Of a stretch of DNA of 64,000 nucleotides, positions 32,001-42,823 are shown one piece after another. The DNA comes from Trissonchulus latispiculum (Eukaryota > Nematoda > Enoplea > Enoplida > Ironidae). A program made the position numbers and the translations under genes. The DNA is taken from contig JASAND010015492.1 in assembly GCA_030248195.1 (NCBI GenBank), forward strand, positions 26,715-90,714. The letters are read 5' to 3'. The notes below the pieces were generated by a model, which saw nothing but the letters and a program-made list of their open reading frames with translations, did not search any database and was not told the origin of the DNA. Numbering within the stretch: position 1 is the stretch's first letter; each line of letters opens with the position of its first letter.

Positions 32001-32956
32001 ATTCTGCAATAGCTGGTCCATGTTCTCTGGATCGGCCTAAGGTGGTACTTGACCTCTTGAGCATGACTGGTGGCGCTACTCAGAGAGAGAAAGCGGGGCT
32101 GGGAAAGTTATTGGCACAAAGGTACCATCGACAAGGATGGTCTCTGATATTTACCGATGGGTCCTTTGAGCCACTGACCCGGCGGGCTGGAGTGGGACTG
32201 TTGGCAATAACCCCTGATGAACGGTTGTTTGAATTGGCTGTGGGAGTTGGACCTTTGTCTTCTGCATTATGTGCGGAAATGACAGCTATAGTATTTGCCC
32301 TTGAAAAGGTTGTTGTGGATGGTGATAGGGATTTGGGTGGCCAAGGGGTGGTAATACTCAGTGACTGCTTGGGGGCCATGTCTCGGATCCAGAAAGGTGA
32401 CCCCGTAATCGTTGGGATTATGAAGGGCATTCTGTTGCCTGTGGAGTTTTGTTGGATTCCTGGGCACAGCGGAATTCCTCAGAACGAGTACGTGGATGGG
32501 CTTGCCAGGAGTGGACTTGAGATGGAGCAACAAGGAGGGTATGCGTTGGTCAAAGATGTAGGGAAGCTTTGCCAGAAGATGAGCCTGGAACAATGGCGGC
32601 AAAGTTTTCCAGAACAAACTAAGGACACTTTTTACGGGCAGTTTAGCCCCTTTGAAAAGAATATTGATCCTATAGAGATTTTGAACCGGCGGGAACAGGT
32701 TTTAATTTTCCGTCTCAGATGCGGACATGTAGGCCTTGGTTCGCATCTCCGTTTGGTAAATCCTTTGATTGACATTAACTGTGCATGTGGTGCGACTGAG
32801 ACTATTCAACATGTTCTCTTGAATTGCCCTATTAATGAAGAAATTCGACGGGAATTGTGGCCCACTGGTAATCCCGACCTAGGCAGGCTTTTGTTTCACT
32901 TGCCTGATATGAAGAAAACATGTATATTATTAGATAGAAGCAACTATGCTTTATGA
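29075..32956 (+). CDS. Intact non-LTR retrotransposon polyprotein: endonuclease, reverse transcriptase, RNase H, zinc knuckle
   Basis: This is 1293 residues without an internal stop. Residue 1 is a GTG directly after a TAG; the first ATG is at 29219 (residue 49). An APE-like endonuclease spans about residues 53-270 (VVQWNIRGLCG, LLQETWLG, LGGDFNAHHPSW, GSTPDLLL, GSDHCPVLATW). RT blocks are KKRPGKDGISNEMLK, YRPICLLSCVGKLLERI, QHGFRKMHSTQTQLL, VFLDLKQAYDRVP, SGVPQGAVLSPALF and MFADDIAFW. RNase H has acidic residues in LIFTDGSFE, LCAEMTAI and ILSDCLGA, and in WIPGHSGIPQNEYVDGLA. The C terminus has CACGATETIQHVLLNC. All catalytic residues are present. The layout matches I-type elements, but it lacks the 2A and PHD parts of the 11-15 kb element and is a different family. 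An A-rich tail follows at about 32980-32995. Confidence 0.92.
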   Translation: MPVQQDPRRRRTNDSGLNDRSIGSHLFGPAAITVGSRITNSSGGTGRGMDVENFRVVQWNIRGLCGKLGDLKEFLRVEKPHVVLLQETWLGSGASPSFEGYVQFRQDRDGRRRGRGILTLVQLGITCGFVLVPWTGAAQPGDVQCQFVELSFGGTEYTIGNIYCPPGSPAVFPDISGVRGRNFILGGDFNAHHPSWRKVTPNQSGQGLLDWIGECQLPLVILQQSFEMQTMVRGSTPDLLLISEDMMEGVTVDIREPAGSDHCPVLATWNRRKHYPKRRLNWIYKKASWTLFRNLTEVEVEKLPPVTNVEVSAKSFANLVLEIARRSIPRGNKRSGGRGQLSALCKRLVAKRRRAFRIYRRFPTATNLRALRSMSNLVQATMKQERRQQWRSYLQSLSIKSGGVSPWGLIRRMSGKQSGNRDFPLKRPDGTTVFSPCGRANALLQHFSSVGEIDNAEYRKLMMHMKDHFTRDVGEGCLGARITMEELEDGIRCLAKKKRPGKDGISNEMLKHLGKEAKTYLLDLFNMSWEFGVVPSTWLHGLIVALLKPGKVSSSVESYRPICLLSCVGKLLERIINKRLMWWLEHRGLISTEQHGFRKMHSTQTQLLKLLTDAQVGFHRKLCTSAVFLDLKQAYDRVPRVLVLRKMVQAGVSGRMIRWMHAFLEKRTIQVECQGCVSRTKVINSGVPQGAVLSPALFLILINDLPATVRELLSLDDSGRVDDVDKIGVGMFADDIAFWVRATSVNDGAACLQMMLDAMADWCETNKMVISVPKCVATLFSLRHRDDLKDLRLEVRGLPIATSACVRYLGLWLDRRLTWKDHVERIAANGRSRVALLKRLGNGRWGCDRDTLKQSYLTFVRPVIEYSQSLWATASPSVMQLVDKVQKEALRVITGGMRSTPISVMEIDTRIPPLSARQRISLVKGYWQAETSSMKQELRGIYSRNCRWRLKRQSLPKVARSCARNYSSCAPILLSDSAIAGPCSLDRPKVVLDLLSMTGGATQREKAGLGKLLAQRYHRQGWSLIFTDGSFEPLTRRAGVGLLAITPDERLFELAVGVGPLSSALCAEMTAIVFALEKVVVDGDRDLGGQGVVILSDCLGAMSRIQKGDPVIVGIMKGILLPVEFCWIPGHSGIPQNEYVDGLARSGLEMEQQGGYALVKDVGKLCQKMSLEQWRQSFPEQTKDTFYGQFSPFEKNIDPIEILNRREQVLIFRLRCGHVGLGSHLRLVNPLIDINCACGATETIQHVLLNCPINEEIRRELWPTGNPDLGRLLFHLPDMKKTCILLDRSNYAL

Positions 32957-32999
32957 ATTATAGTTTAATTGAAAACTAAATGAATGAAAAAAAAACGTG

Positions 33000-35240
33000 T
33001 CAACTTAATAAGGCAGTAGAGATAAGATACGGTCTCGATGATTTGAGTCCTTGAGCTCCCTTGCTTTGAGTCGACTGGTAGAGGTGTTTGGTCCTTGAGT
33101 GCACAAAGTGGTGGGTCATCAGTTAACGTCCTACCTGAGTAAGATGGAGAGGGAAGCTATAAATATAAAACCTTGTTAAAAATGTATCTACAGAAGTAAA
33201 AATCATTTAGTTTGTACTGCATATCTAAGATCCGTCATAACTTTTAGTTCAAACCTACGACTGAGCCGGTTTGGTAATTTAGTAACCCAGAATAAACCTA
33301 AGGTTAGTTTAAAAGAGTTTAAATTCTGAGTGTGATCGCTTTACAACATATAATCAAGTAATCAGGAATTGTGGGTATGCTTCTTGCTTTTGGGCTATCT
33401 GATTTTAAGTTTATAAATTTATACATTCGGAACTTATCTTAAAAAAACGGCCTCCTCTTGATCAGCATCGGATCGGATCTCCGAGAAATTAGTTAAGATC
33501 GAATCGATTAATAATTAATATGTATCAGACTATCTTCCAATCGCAACAAAATTGACGTTTATGCACTAGTTTATAGTTTAATGTCGAAATTAGTTTTGAA
33601 TCAATCTATGCAGGAAATGGGTATTTCCTGCAGTTTGGGACCAGAAATCGTCCTAAACTAACCAGAACTACAATTATGGTGTCATTTCTGTGCAATAGCT
33701 GGATAATGGATGTAACCATCAATTTGATCTAAATATTGGGTTCTTGCTTGTGATCAGAGATCCAGAATTACTTGAACTCAGTTGTGGTAATTCTAGATAG
33801 TACAAAAGCAGAATGTATGTTACAGAAACGTGTTTAGTCACAATTTCCTGCACAATAGTGCAGGAAATTGCTCAAAATATTACATTCTGCAAACCTGGTC
33901 TTTACAGTCAGAGATAACATAAAAGCCTTCAAAATTTCACACTAAAATTAGCGAGTTTTACATGTTTCAACAATTTCAAGATGACAAGTTCATGCTTAAG
34001 ATCTGAAGCCAAAAGAGTGAATAATGGTTGCTGGGTTCGATTCCCGCACCATAACTGTGTAATTAATGGGTTTTAACCCATTTGATTCAGGTGCGAAGTC
34101 TTTGGATCTCTCGCCTGAAGACGTCAATCTTGCCTCTGGTCGATTAGCAGTGATTATCAGTATTGGAATTGGAATCATTGAGTAGGAGCCGGAAGTGCTC
34201 AGAGTCATAATCAGTCGAAGGACATTTGGATCCAATAACTGTAGGTGCTCTTGTTGGTTAGAGAATAACTGAATCTTTGAGGCAGAGACGAACCTAGTCC
34301 GCACCGGAATCTTTGGGTAGAAACTGAAACCTATTTTGGTGATCGAAATTTGGAAATTTGTTTGGAAACCAGCCTAAGATCCGAATTGAACTTTTTACAC
34401 TAGAATTACGAATCGACATCTTATTTGATTTAAAATGCTTATCTCTGTTCTTCTTACTCTATTGGGGGTGGATATCCTCCTAGCTCTGCTTTAAAGCTAA
34501 GTAACTCCGTCAATCCTGAGAAATTGATAGTGAAGACAAGATAGAAGACAGATCTAAATTAAATTGAACTTTAAATTAATCTGTTAATTTTGAACGGTTA
34601 TCTCCCGGTAATTCCCTCACCTCACCGAGCCTAGTATTAGCTGATCCTCTTGAATTGGAGTTGATCTGCAGGAACCTCTCCGATAGCAATCTCTAAAGTG
34701 GGCTGTGGAGTCCTAGCGACTACTTTGCAGCAACTGAGAGCTCACCCAGAGTCCGAGCTCACCCTCAATTTGTATTATCATTAATTATTATTAATTATTG
34801 TTGATTAATATTGTTTTGGGTCCTTTGGTACTGTAAAGGACAGATAAAGAGAGTGCACCAGCATAACACGCACATAAAGCACATAGGACACCAGTAGTTG
34901 AAGTGAGTTAGGTTATAGAGTTGTACCGGAATAGGAATAGAGAAATAACAGTAACCTGAAGAAGAGTATAGTCCTTGGCTGAACGTGCGTAACCTAACAT
35001 AACTGTTGGGGTAAGGTTAATTTGAAATTAATCGAATCCGTCCCTACAGAGAAAAGTAAGCCAACGCAGTTTAATAACAAATCATATCAAATCAATCATT
35101 TTGAATCTGAAAGAAAATTCCAGGTCAGTCAGTTCATTACACATGGTGTTTAACAAAATTATACGGGTAATTATGCAAAATTATCAGTCTGCGGGAAGGG
35201 GCTCCTTCCAAAGTTTAGAGGGGGTCGTAACCTTTGCCTG
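33000..35240. other. Noncoding region with perfect hairpins, downstream of the retrotransposon
   Basis: Stems include gcaggaaat/atttcctgc (about 33609-33631) and caatttcctgcac with its exact complement (33842-33871). At 34022-34066 there is a tRNA T-arm-like word, ggttcgattcccgcaccata, closed by atggt/accat, but D and anticodon arms are absent. The stretch agtgggctgtgg...gcagca near 34698 resembles 25417-25440. There are no genes. Confidence 0.45.
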
Positions 35241-35376
35241 ACGTTTATTAATTCAGTTTCTCAGGTTTTATCTTCTTCTTTCTCATTTATTAAGTAAACA
35301 TATAAAGTCATGTAAATATTTTTTAAAAATAGCGTTGCAATATAAATATGCGTATATATTTCTATGCGTATATATA

Positions 35377-36376
35377 GCGCGGCGGGAAATAAAAGCCCAA
35401 AATTACGAATTTTGGCTATATATAACATTTTATTAAGCGACAATTCGAAAATCTAAGGATAAATATATACGTATGACGCCTTGCAAAGAGCTTCAAAATG
35501 AGCCATAAAACATCTCTCTAACAGTTATATATATACGGTTGGTGAGAAATTTTCGACCAAACCGATGGGAGAAACCCTTCCGAAATTTTTGCTGGAAGCA
35601 TGCCAGAACAGTTTTGACTATACCATTCGAAAGAGTGGGTCAATTTTAGTACATCTGCATCTAAAACTATCAATATTTTTGCAAAAATTCATGTCAAATT
35701 GACTTTTGAGAATTTTGTATGTTTATATGACACGTAAACATAGGAAAATGTTGGAAATTGTTGAAATTTGCTTACATCTGCAGTTCACATAGAAAACGTG
35801 TTTTTGTTGCATTTAAAGCCAAACCATACCTATTTTAGTTAAAAATTGGCGAATTTTGTCGAAATTGAAAAATTTGGCTTGAAATGGTACCATGTCAGAT
35901 TTTAGCCCCTGGATCACACATAGAAGGTTAAACCTAGGTAATATCTATGCCAAATTGATCAGGAGGCTCTATTGAGCTAAGAAATGCATGAATTTATCCT
36001 TTGCTGCTAATGGTTAGAAAAATATTTCATTTTGAAATTTGGTTTTTCCAGCACATGGGTTTTTCCCGCACATGGGTTTTTTCGCACACATGTGTTTTTC
36101 CCGCCGAGTCTAGGTCCCGTCAGGTCGCACCACAGGTACCAGAGCCCAAATTGCATACACCATCGTGAAGTTCGAGACATATCCTCTGTGAAACTGTAAT
36201 CCGTTTTCGGCTCTTTTCAGTAGTTCAGGGTTGACCCCCCCAAAGTTCACCCTCTCTAACCCATATGTTGGGAATGGGTTGGACCAAAAATTCCAAAATT
36301 TTCAGTCCCAAAAATTTGCTGAGAGGCAGCGGGAGCTATAATAACACACCCTCCAGGGTAGTTTTTCCCTCCGCGC
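35377..36376. mobile_element. MITE of 1000 bp, TIR gcgcggcgggaaa, TA-flanked
   Basis: The left end gcgcggcgggaaat at 35377 and right end tttccctccgcgc ending at 36376 are complementary with one mismatch, and both sides are flanked by TA. A degenerate tandem cacatgggtttttcccg occurs at 36050-36110. There is no transposase, so it is nonautonomous. Confidence 0.7.
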
Positions 36377-36719
36377 TATACATATATATGTAATATATAT
36401 ACATATATTAATTAAGTAAATATGGCCCCATCACCTAATCGACAAATCCCAAACCCCACCCACCCAAATTTGCCAGACCCACCCTAAGAATTTCTGACAT
36501 TTCACTAAAAAATCTTGCAAGTTTTCTTTAACATCTTGCTTAAAATGAAGAACAATCACTATTTTTAGATTTTGTGCAGTTAATTAAAATAGCATTTTGT
36601 CTGAAAATTTTTAAAGAGAAATGTTTTACCTCCTCTCCCAAGTTAGATTTTTTCTTTGACCAAATCCCAATACATAAATTGTTAGCGGCATTAGTGGTGA
36701 TAAGCAGCAGTGAGATATC

Positions 36720-37088
36720 GCCGAATCAACATTAGAAATAATCTGGAAAACAATTAGAAAAAATTGCAAGCTACAGAGGAGGCGTTTCTGAAAACAATCA
36801 GAAATCATTAGAAACATTTTTGAAAACAATGGATATTATTTAGAAAACAATAAGAAAATGTTAACTTTTATTAGGAAATTAATTCGAAAGAAATAAGAAA
36901 ATATTGTGTAATCAATTAGAAATAATTCAGAAAACAATTAGAAAGTGGTGCCTGCCTGGTTAGAAAAAATTAACAGAAATTAATTAGAAAACCACAAGAA
37001 AACAATTAGAAAAATATAGAAAACTATTAGAAACAATCAGAAAATTTATGGAAAAAAATTAGAAACTTTTTTCCAATTGTTTTCTGGA
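36720..37088. repeat. Degenerate inverted array aacaattagaaa
   Basis: This has the same word as at 5.9 kb, mostly in the aattagaaaac orientation and interrupted by point changes. It ends at ggaaatgggcttcgtgtg, the same junction as at the other arrays. Confidence 0.8.
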
Positions 37089-37860
37089 AATGGGCTTCGT
37101 GTGCCCAACCCAAATCCACGTTACACCTATGGGGGTAAATTAGGGAAATTTGGTGGTCGACCCCCGAAACCTACGGGGGGGAAGTAGAAACCCCAAACCC
37201 CAATCCCATTACCCAGACCAGAATTCAGACCTCAGAAATTTTTTTTAAAAATGGCCAAAAATGCAAAAAATTTGGTATTTTAACCTTTTCCTTGAAAATA
37301 AGGCTTGTTTTTACGTTTCAGGAATTTGCACATCGTTTAACAAGATTCTAAGCCAAAATTTGAGAACAAATTTTCAAAAAATGACTGTTTTTAAGCTCCA
37401 CCCCCTCCCAGGTATATACGCCTATGCCTGGCGTGGCACTGCCGTAGCCCCCAGCCCTTTTTTCAACCCCCCAAAACTTTTTTGGGGGGACGTCCCCCCC
37501 CACTGGTTGTAGTCGCGCGCGCCGAAGGTGCGAAAAATGGTCAATAGTTGGGTATTTTTAGGGTAAATTTTGGAAAAATTTTCTAAAAAGTCCAAATTTT
37601 TGCCTTAAAGCATAGGTGTAACGGAGATTTGGGGTGGGGGAGGCTCCCCCTCCAACATTTTCTGGGGGCCCCCTCTGGGTTACCATACATAATGCCAATG
37701 GGTTCCAATTCTGGGAGGGTGTACCCCACTCTGGCGAAGGGTCAGCCCCTAAAAATTCCAAAATTTTAAGGGGGTCTACCCGAAAATTTGCAAAAATAAT
37801 TTTAATAAATAATTTTAACAAAATAATGCAAAAAACATTTTTAGCCAAACAGTAAGTAAA
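37089..37860. repeat. G/C-tract repeat body
   Basis: Acacctatg lies at about 37122 and cataggtgtaacgg at about 37611. The segment gtagtcgcgc...gggtatttttagggtaaat matches 21.63-21.69 kb. Noncoding. Confidence 0.75.
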
Positions 37861-38426
37861 AATGGAGATTTTTAGCGTTGTTAAGATTTTAAAAAACCGC
37901 TAAAATTTGCTAAAAATGTCCAATTGTTGCTAAAAATCGCTGAGGACTGGAGTATACCCTTCTCTTTTGGACAACAGGGTCTACTCTTTTCCCTTCTCGC
38001 AGACAGGGTCTACCTGTCTTTTGTCGGTCTTGGGACGGGAGTCTGCACGGTCGTTCGCGCACGCCTTCAACGTGGCTTTCGTTTGAACATTGGAGGCAGC
38101 CATATATGTGTCGAGGGAGGTTTGTGTTCCCCCATGTCTGCGGGAGCTCAGCTCAACACCATGGTTGGAGCTCATCTCCAGAGGGTCGCTCCTTCCCCAA
38201 GCTCTGGATTATTCCGGTTCTTAGGCAAAAAACCGGAAACATCCGGCGCAGTCAGACAAGACACTGCTAAATACAGAACACATTCGCAAACTCCTCTCCT
38301 CTATTAGACTGCAACACTACAAATGCTCGTGCCTATTTCAAAGAAAATATATTTTCAAGTGCGATATGCTCCACCAACTGAGACGATACTATATATCCAC
38401 TTAACTAGCACCACCGCAACATCGGA

Positions 38427-40013
38427 ATGGGAGATAAAAAATGTGATCGCTTAGAACGAAGAGACCATGGTGGCAGCGCTACGAAATCAAACTGTACCTG
38501 TAACAAAGGCGTTATGTACAGCCATAAGGATGGTTTGAACATACAAGGTTATTGTGAAAAGATAGGAAAAGGTGGAAAACCTCTTCTGGTCCAGGAATAC
38601 GCTCAAATAAGAAACGAAGACGTAGTCGACGAATGTGCGGCCTTTACCGCCAATCCGACAAAAAATCGTTATCACGACGTAAAGTGCTTAGATTTTCAAA
38701 GAGTGGTACTCGGTACAAAATCTGAAGAAACACGATCATATATTCATGCCAACTATGTTCACGGATACCGTCACTTGAACAAGTTCATTTGCACACAAGT
38801 AAGTACAAGCATACACCATTAATTAAACTATAAATAAACAATTTCATCAATATTTTGTCTGTTGAAAAGTGTTTATCCTGTTCATCAAAAAATCATTCTC
38901 AAAGATTCTGATTCCGCAAATGTTCGCACATATTTATAACAAATCTCTCGCGACTGAAATCTAAGTACCTCTTATCTCATAGTATGCACAGATTGGCCAA
39001 AAGAAGACCTCATTATTTATCTCAGCAACGTTTCTAAGGGCCGTAAGAATTGTTATTTCAATTTTATTCATCAACGTATCTTCCAACTTTGCATGCACAC
39101 GGTTGTAAAAGTCAACAGATATTCCCTGGACTGGATTGAACCAAATGAGATTAGGACAATAACTGCGGATTAGCTGAGGACTAAGTATTGGTTTTCCATT
39201 CAAAAATTGGACTTAGTCCTCAGCTAATCAACAGTTAGTCCTAATCTTATTTGGTGCAGTCCAGAGATTACTTAATGAATACGTACAGCACAGGAGCTTC
39301 GAATAAAAGCTGCCAATAAAATCTTGTGTATTTGTTGTAAATTCCAGGGTCCAGTGGAAGAATCACTGGTCGACTTTTGGAGAATGATTTGGCAAGAGAA
39401 GTCATTTTTGATCGTTTCCTTGACAAAGTTGATCGAGGCTGGAAAACTGAAGTGCACCCAATATTGGCCAGTCAGAGAATCCAAAATTGTCAAATACGGA
39501 CACCTACTGGTTCAGACTGTACAAATTCGAACCTCAAAGAATGGAACTTATGCACGCAGTGACCTGAAAATTACTCACACAAAAACGGAAGAGGTTCGGC
39601 GCATAGTTCATTTGCTTTATCTGGAATGGCCTGACTTTGGAACGCCTAATAATTCCCAAAATTTCCTCACTTTTCTCAACGTTTGCAACAACACTCAACA
39701 GGATATGCTGAAGCAAGCAAGTTTCTGGTCAGGCTGTCCCAAAGGCCCGCCGATAGTGATTCACTGCAGCGCAGGAGTCGGCAGATCAGGGACCTTGGCG
39801 GCATTGGATATTCTGGAAGATATGCTTCATGAGACAGGCTACGTTGACGTTCCTGGGGTGATCAAGGCAATCAGGAAGCAGCGATTTGCAGCAATCCAAA
39901 AGATTGATCAGTACATCTTTCTCAATCTGGCCCTGGTAGAGTTTGCCATGAGTCATGACTTCATTCATGCAAGCAAGGTGGACGTTGAAATATTTCTCAC
40001 TGGTCAAAATTGA
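38427..40013 (+). CDS. Protein tyrosine phosphatase, single catalytic domain, two exons
   Basis: Exons 38427-38798 and 39348-40013 join across a 549-bp intron (donor gtaagt, acceptor attccag) to 345 codons. The splice falls inside the conserved FICTQ/GPVEES block. The domain starts near residue 70 (NPTKNRYHDVKCLD), then SYIHANYVHGY, DFWRMIWQEK, the WPD loop at 218-220 (LEWPDFGTP) and the P-loop VIHCSAGVGRSGT with nucleophile Cys264 and Arg270. The Q-loop region is KQRFAAIQKIDQYIFL. All catalytic residues are present, so an active tyrosine dephosphorylating enzyme is expected, in the cytoplasm because no signal peptide or membrane segment is seen. DVKCLD/RVVL and the small single-domain layout resemble the expanded nematode PTP group (inference). 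The ATG chosen is the first in frame in this exon; a further 5' exon is possible. Confidence 0.9.
39126..39264. repeat. Near-perfect hairpin in the phosphatase intron (MITE or structured RNA)
   Basis: The arms, of roughly 55-60 bp, are complementary through ctggactg, ccaaatgagattaggac and attagctgaggactaagt, with a loop of about 24 bp. It lies on the transcribed strand inside the intron at 38799-39347. It may be a small MITE or a precursor-type hairpin. Confidence 0.75.
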
Positions 40014-40019
40014 AAGTTT

Positions 40020-41530
40020 TCGATTTCGATGACTTCAACTATTTGTCAAAACAGATTACTAACAGCACTAAGACAACCTTTAACTTTTAACTGGATAAAA
40101 TACGGTCTACAAATCACTAACCTTGCTTAACTGGGAAATTAAGTTCCCATACACATAAATTTACATCTCATATTCGCTTCTCACTAACATAATATCAATA
40201 TCGGCATTTACTAGCCTAGGAGTGGAAAGTTTACATACACCTCAAAATCATTCAATAAATTTGGAAAATTTCTATTCGGAAAATAGAATTCGACCCAGAA
40301 ACCTATTTCGACAAAGTGTCGGCCGTTGTCAGAGATTGGATTTGCCGGCCATTGGCCGTTCGTTGGTCTAGCTTTGAATATATTGATTTTCACATCAATC
40401 TTACAGAGAACTGGTTTCTTGAGTGTGCTCTATCTAAGCTTTACGTTACGATTTTTTGAATAGTGAACTAGTAACAAAATAATTAGGGTAGGGAACTGAC
40501 ATCTTCTGAGCTCGCAACCAAATGAGATTTGCAAGACTTGTTAACGGTGAGACCCATTATCCTAAAACCTAGAAATTGGGTTTTATTGTCCAGCTTCTCC
40601 ACCTACCTAAATATAAACGAAAACAGTCGGTATTTATTACACGGAGGACATCACATTCACAACACAGGTACAATACATTACGGATACAAAGATCACAGGA
40701 AAAGCTAAATTGTCTATAAAGTGTAAAGTAATTAAATAGTAATAAAAATGGGACATCACAGCACTAGAAAATATGGAAACATAAAAAGACAAGATTTCAC
40801 TACAATCTATGATGCTGTTACGACGCTAACATCGATAGCATTATAATCTCTTGGCACAACAGCTTTTATGATATTAGTTGAAAGTTCCGAGACACCAAGC
40901 ACGAAGCACGGCCTTTGTAAAAAAGATAATATTTACTCCACACGGCGTAATTTGATCGGGTTTAATTAAAGATTTAAAATTAAAAGCATGGTATAGCTTC
41001 TTTCTTGTCAGCGCCACATCAAAGAATGGCAAGACAGGAACCGCAGCAACAGGCAATAAAAGGGAGATATTGCTTAGCTCCTAACGCTGTTGTAGAATAA
41101 AGTGCACGAAAAAGATGAAATAATTTCCAAAGAAATACAATAAAACGTTAACTGTAACTTTGAGCAGGAGCAAACTTTTAGTAATAAAATAAATATTTCA
41201 TAAAACCTCTGGTATATTAAAGCCAAAAAAGCAAATTGTGGAAAGAAACTTAACTAAATATTAAAACCAATACGTTAAACATTAAATTCAGGAAGAAAAC
41301 TATCCTCATAATTATAATACATACAGTGCTTAAAATTCTGTGGTATGAAGACAAAAGCCAACTGCAACATATACAGGTTAAAAGCTAACTCGTTTAATAA
41401 TACCCACAGACAGAATAAAACTTCTAAAACGGACAAGGAGAAAACATTAAATCAATGTACATTTTCATGCTTTCAGACCAAGTGTAACCAAGAGTACATA
41501 ATAACTAGAGAATAACAAGCACCTCGCATT
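40020..41530. other. Intergenic region between the convergent genes
   Basis: AT-rich, with several aataaa-type signals on the plus strand (for example about 40254), one of which may serve the phosphatase mRNA. There are no open frames beyond 60 codons with motifs and no RNA gene that I recognise. Confidence 0.4.
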
Positions 41531-41532
41531 TA

Positions 41533-41767
41533 GTTATTAGGCTTGCGACATGATCTGCACGATGACTTCCTGACACGAATTAGGCCCAGCACTTCAAAGA
41601 TATTCGCACGCTATGCTTGTGCGCTGAAGCTCGCAATAGACACACTTTGGACTGAGTTTGTGTTTTTGAGTTTAGGCATTGCGTACGACTTTCTTTGAAG
41701 TGAGGGGTCTAATTTGTGTGGGGAGGGTCAGCCGGTACCGTAAAGACCATGTCGCGAGCCTAATAAC
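41533..41767. mobile_element. Small TIR element, 235 bp
   Basis: The left end gttattaggcttgcgacatg and right end catgtcgcgagcctaataac are complementary at 19 of 20 positions. There is no coding sequence. The next element (41769) has duplicated part of this right end as its target site, so this one is older. Confidence 0.65.
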
Positions 41768-41768
41768 A

Positions 41769-42071
41769 TGGGCTTATTCTAGGGATTTTTTCTTTGTGGG
41801 TCTCCCAAAAGCCTGAGGGACAAGGAATTTGGAGGGGGGAGGGCGCAAATTTTTCTAAAAATAGCGCTATTTTTCTAGCGTGCACCGCACAAGTTGATTT
41901 TTATTAGCAAAAATAAGCAGATTTAGTATTGAAAAGGGCAAAAAAGTGTCCGTGTTTGAAAATTTGGCCTTCTGAGTGGGTTTTTTCAGGGCAACATTTG
42001 GTACCAAACGGGGTATCCACTTTTTTCGGGGGGGGGGGAAGCGATTTTGGCCCCCGACTAGAATAAGCCCA
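41769..42071. mobile_element. MITE with TIR tgggcttattctag and 8-bp target duplication
   Basis: The termini tgggcttattctag and ctagaataagccca are exact complements. The flanks are taataaca (41761-41768) and taataact (42072-42079), 7 of 8 identical, indicating a hAT-type duplication. A reversed relative with the same ends lies at 48639-49020, inside the second intron of the cytidylyltransferase gene. Confidence 0.8.
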
Positions 42072-42113
42072 TAATAACTAAGAGTGAAGAGATTGTCACA
42101 CTCTTAGTTATTA
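42071..42113. repeat. 16-bp perfect hairpin
   Basis: Ataataactaagagtg pairs with cactcttagttattat across a loop of about 11 bases. It lies immediately after the 41769-42071 MITE. Function unknown. Confidence 0.6.
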
Positions 42114-42221
42114 TTTACACTTGGTGTAACGATTAACTCTTTCGCAATCAATTAAAGGTATTCTACGTAGTTTCTATGAAGCTCTATTTTTACTACGCTT
42201 TTAGTTTTTATTATGTTACGA

Positions 42222-42223
<2 letters not shown>

Positions 42224-42300
<77 letters not shown>
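42224..42300. repeat. (AT)n microsatellite, about 76 bp
   Basis: This is an uninterrupted dinucleotide run. Frames made only of Tyr-Ile repeats in it are artefacts. Confidence 0.97.
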
Positions 42301-42302
<2 letters not shown>

Positions 42303-42823
42303 TTACAAGGCGTTGCATCGAACCATGAACAAACTAAAAGAAACAAACAAACAAATTCCTTTCCCCTTACGTGGTTCGCTAGAACTCTTACATGGAGCCT
42401 AACTGAAAGTAATTTCTTAGTTGCTCTTGGTCCCCTTTGCTCATATCACAACTTTAGATGCTTACAATTTTTATTACATAAATACGTACTCATAAAAATA
42501 GAAGTGAAGTAAAGACACATATCAGATTTTGTATCCAATTAATCGTTCTGCAAAAAACTTCCCATAATGTGGATTGGATTATCAGAGTCATTTCGTAATT
42601 GTAAAAGCCTCGCTGTATGTCAAAATTGCGTACATACGTTAAAACTAGCTTCATAATGTACGTACGGTGCTAGATATGTATGTCAGTGTGATGGCAATAC
42701 ATGCAACACAAAAACACAAAGCAAATACTGAGGTGCACTAAAAGCGAACAGCAGCAACTGATGAGATGAAACGGAGAACAAGCCATAATGTATAATACAG
42801 TTCAGTTCAACTATTACTGAAAA

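Larger units (their letters stand above)
28931..32996 (+). mobile_element. I-type non-LTR retrotransposon, apparently intact coding region
   Basis: The minimal element spans the coding frame, about 40 bp of 3' UTR and an A-rich tail (gaatgaaaaaaaaa). The 5' boundary is not visible. It could begin near 27850, or as far up as the heat-shock-type promoter at 25.2 kb. I found no target-site duplication by eye. Confidence 0.75.

Noticed and set aside
34022..34066. tRNA gene
   Set aside because: Only a T-arm-like word and a short closing stem exist, and D and anticodon arms are missing. It could also mimic a primer-binding site on the minus strand, but no LTR pair was found.
24400..35200. LTR retrotransposon with promoter at 25.2 kb
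   Set aside because: Only a short resemblance (agtgggctgtgg...gcagca) links 25.4 kb and 34.7 kb. No long terminal repeats, gag or integrase were seen, and the encoded enzyme has an APE endonuclease typical of non-LTR elements.
37924..38307. 127-codon frame upstream of the phosphatase
   Set aside because: It has no recognisable domain and no splice continuity with the phosphatase exon, with composition like its noncoding surroundings.
42152..42512. Tyr-Ile repeat frames
   Set aside because: They are produced by the (AT)n microsatellite.
42755..42785. Hammerhead-ribozyme-like ctgatgagatgaaac
   Set aside because: The core words are present, but there is no room for stem II and no pairing flanks or cleavage site were found.
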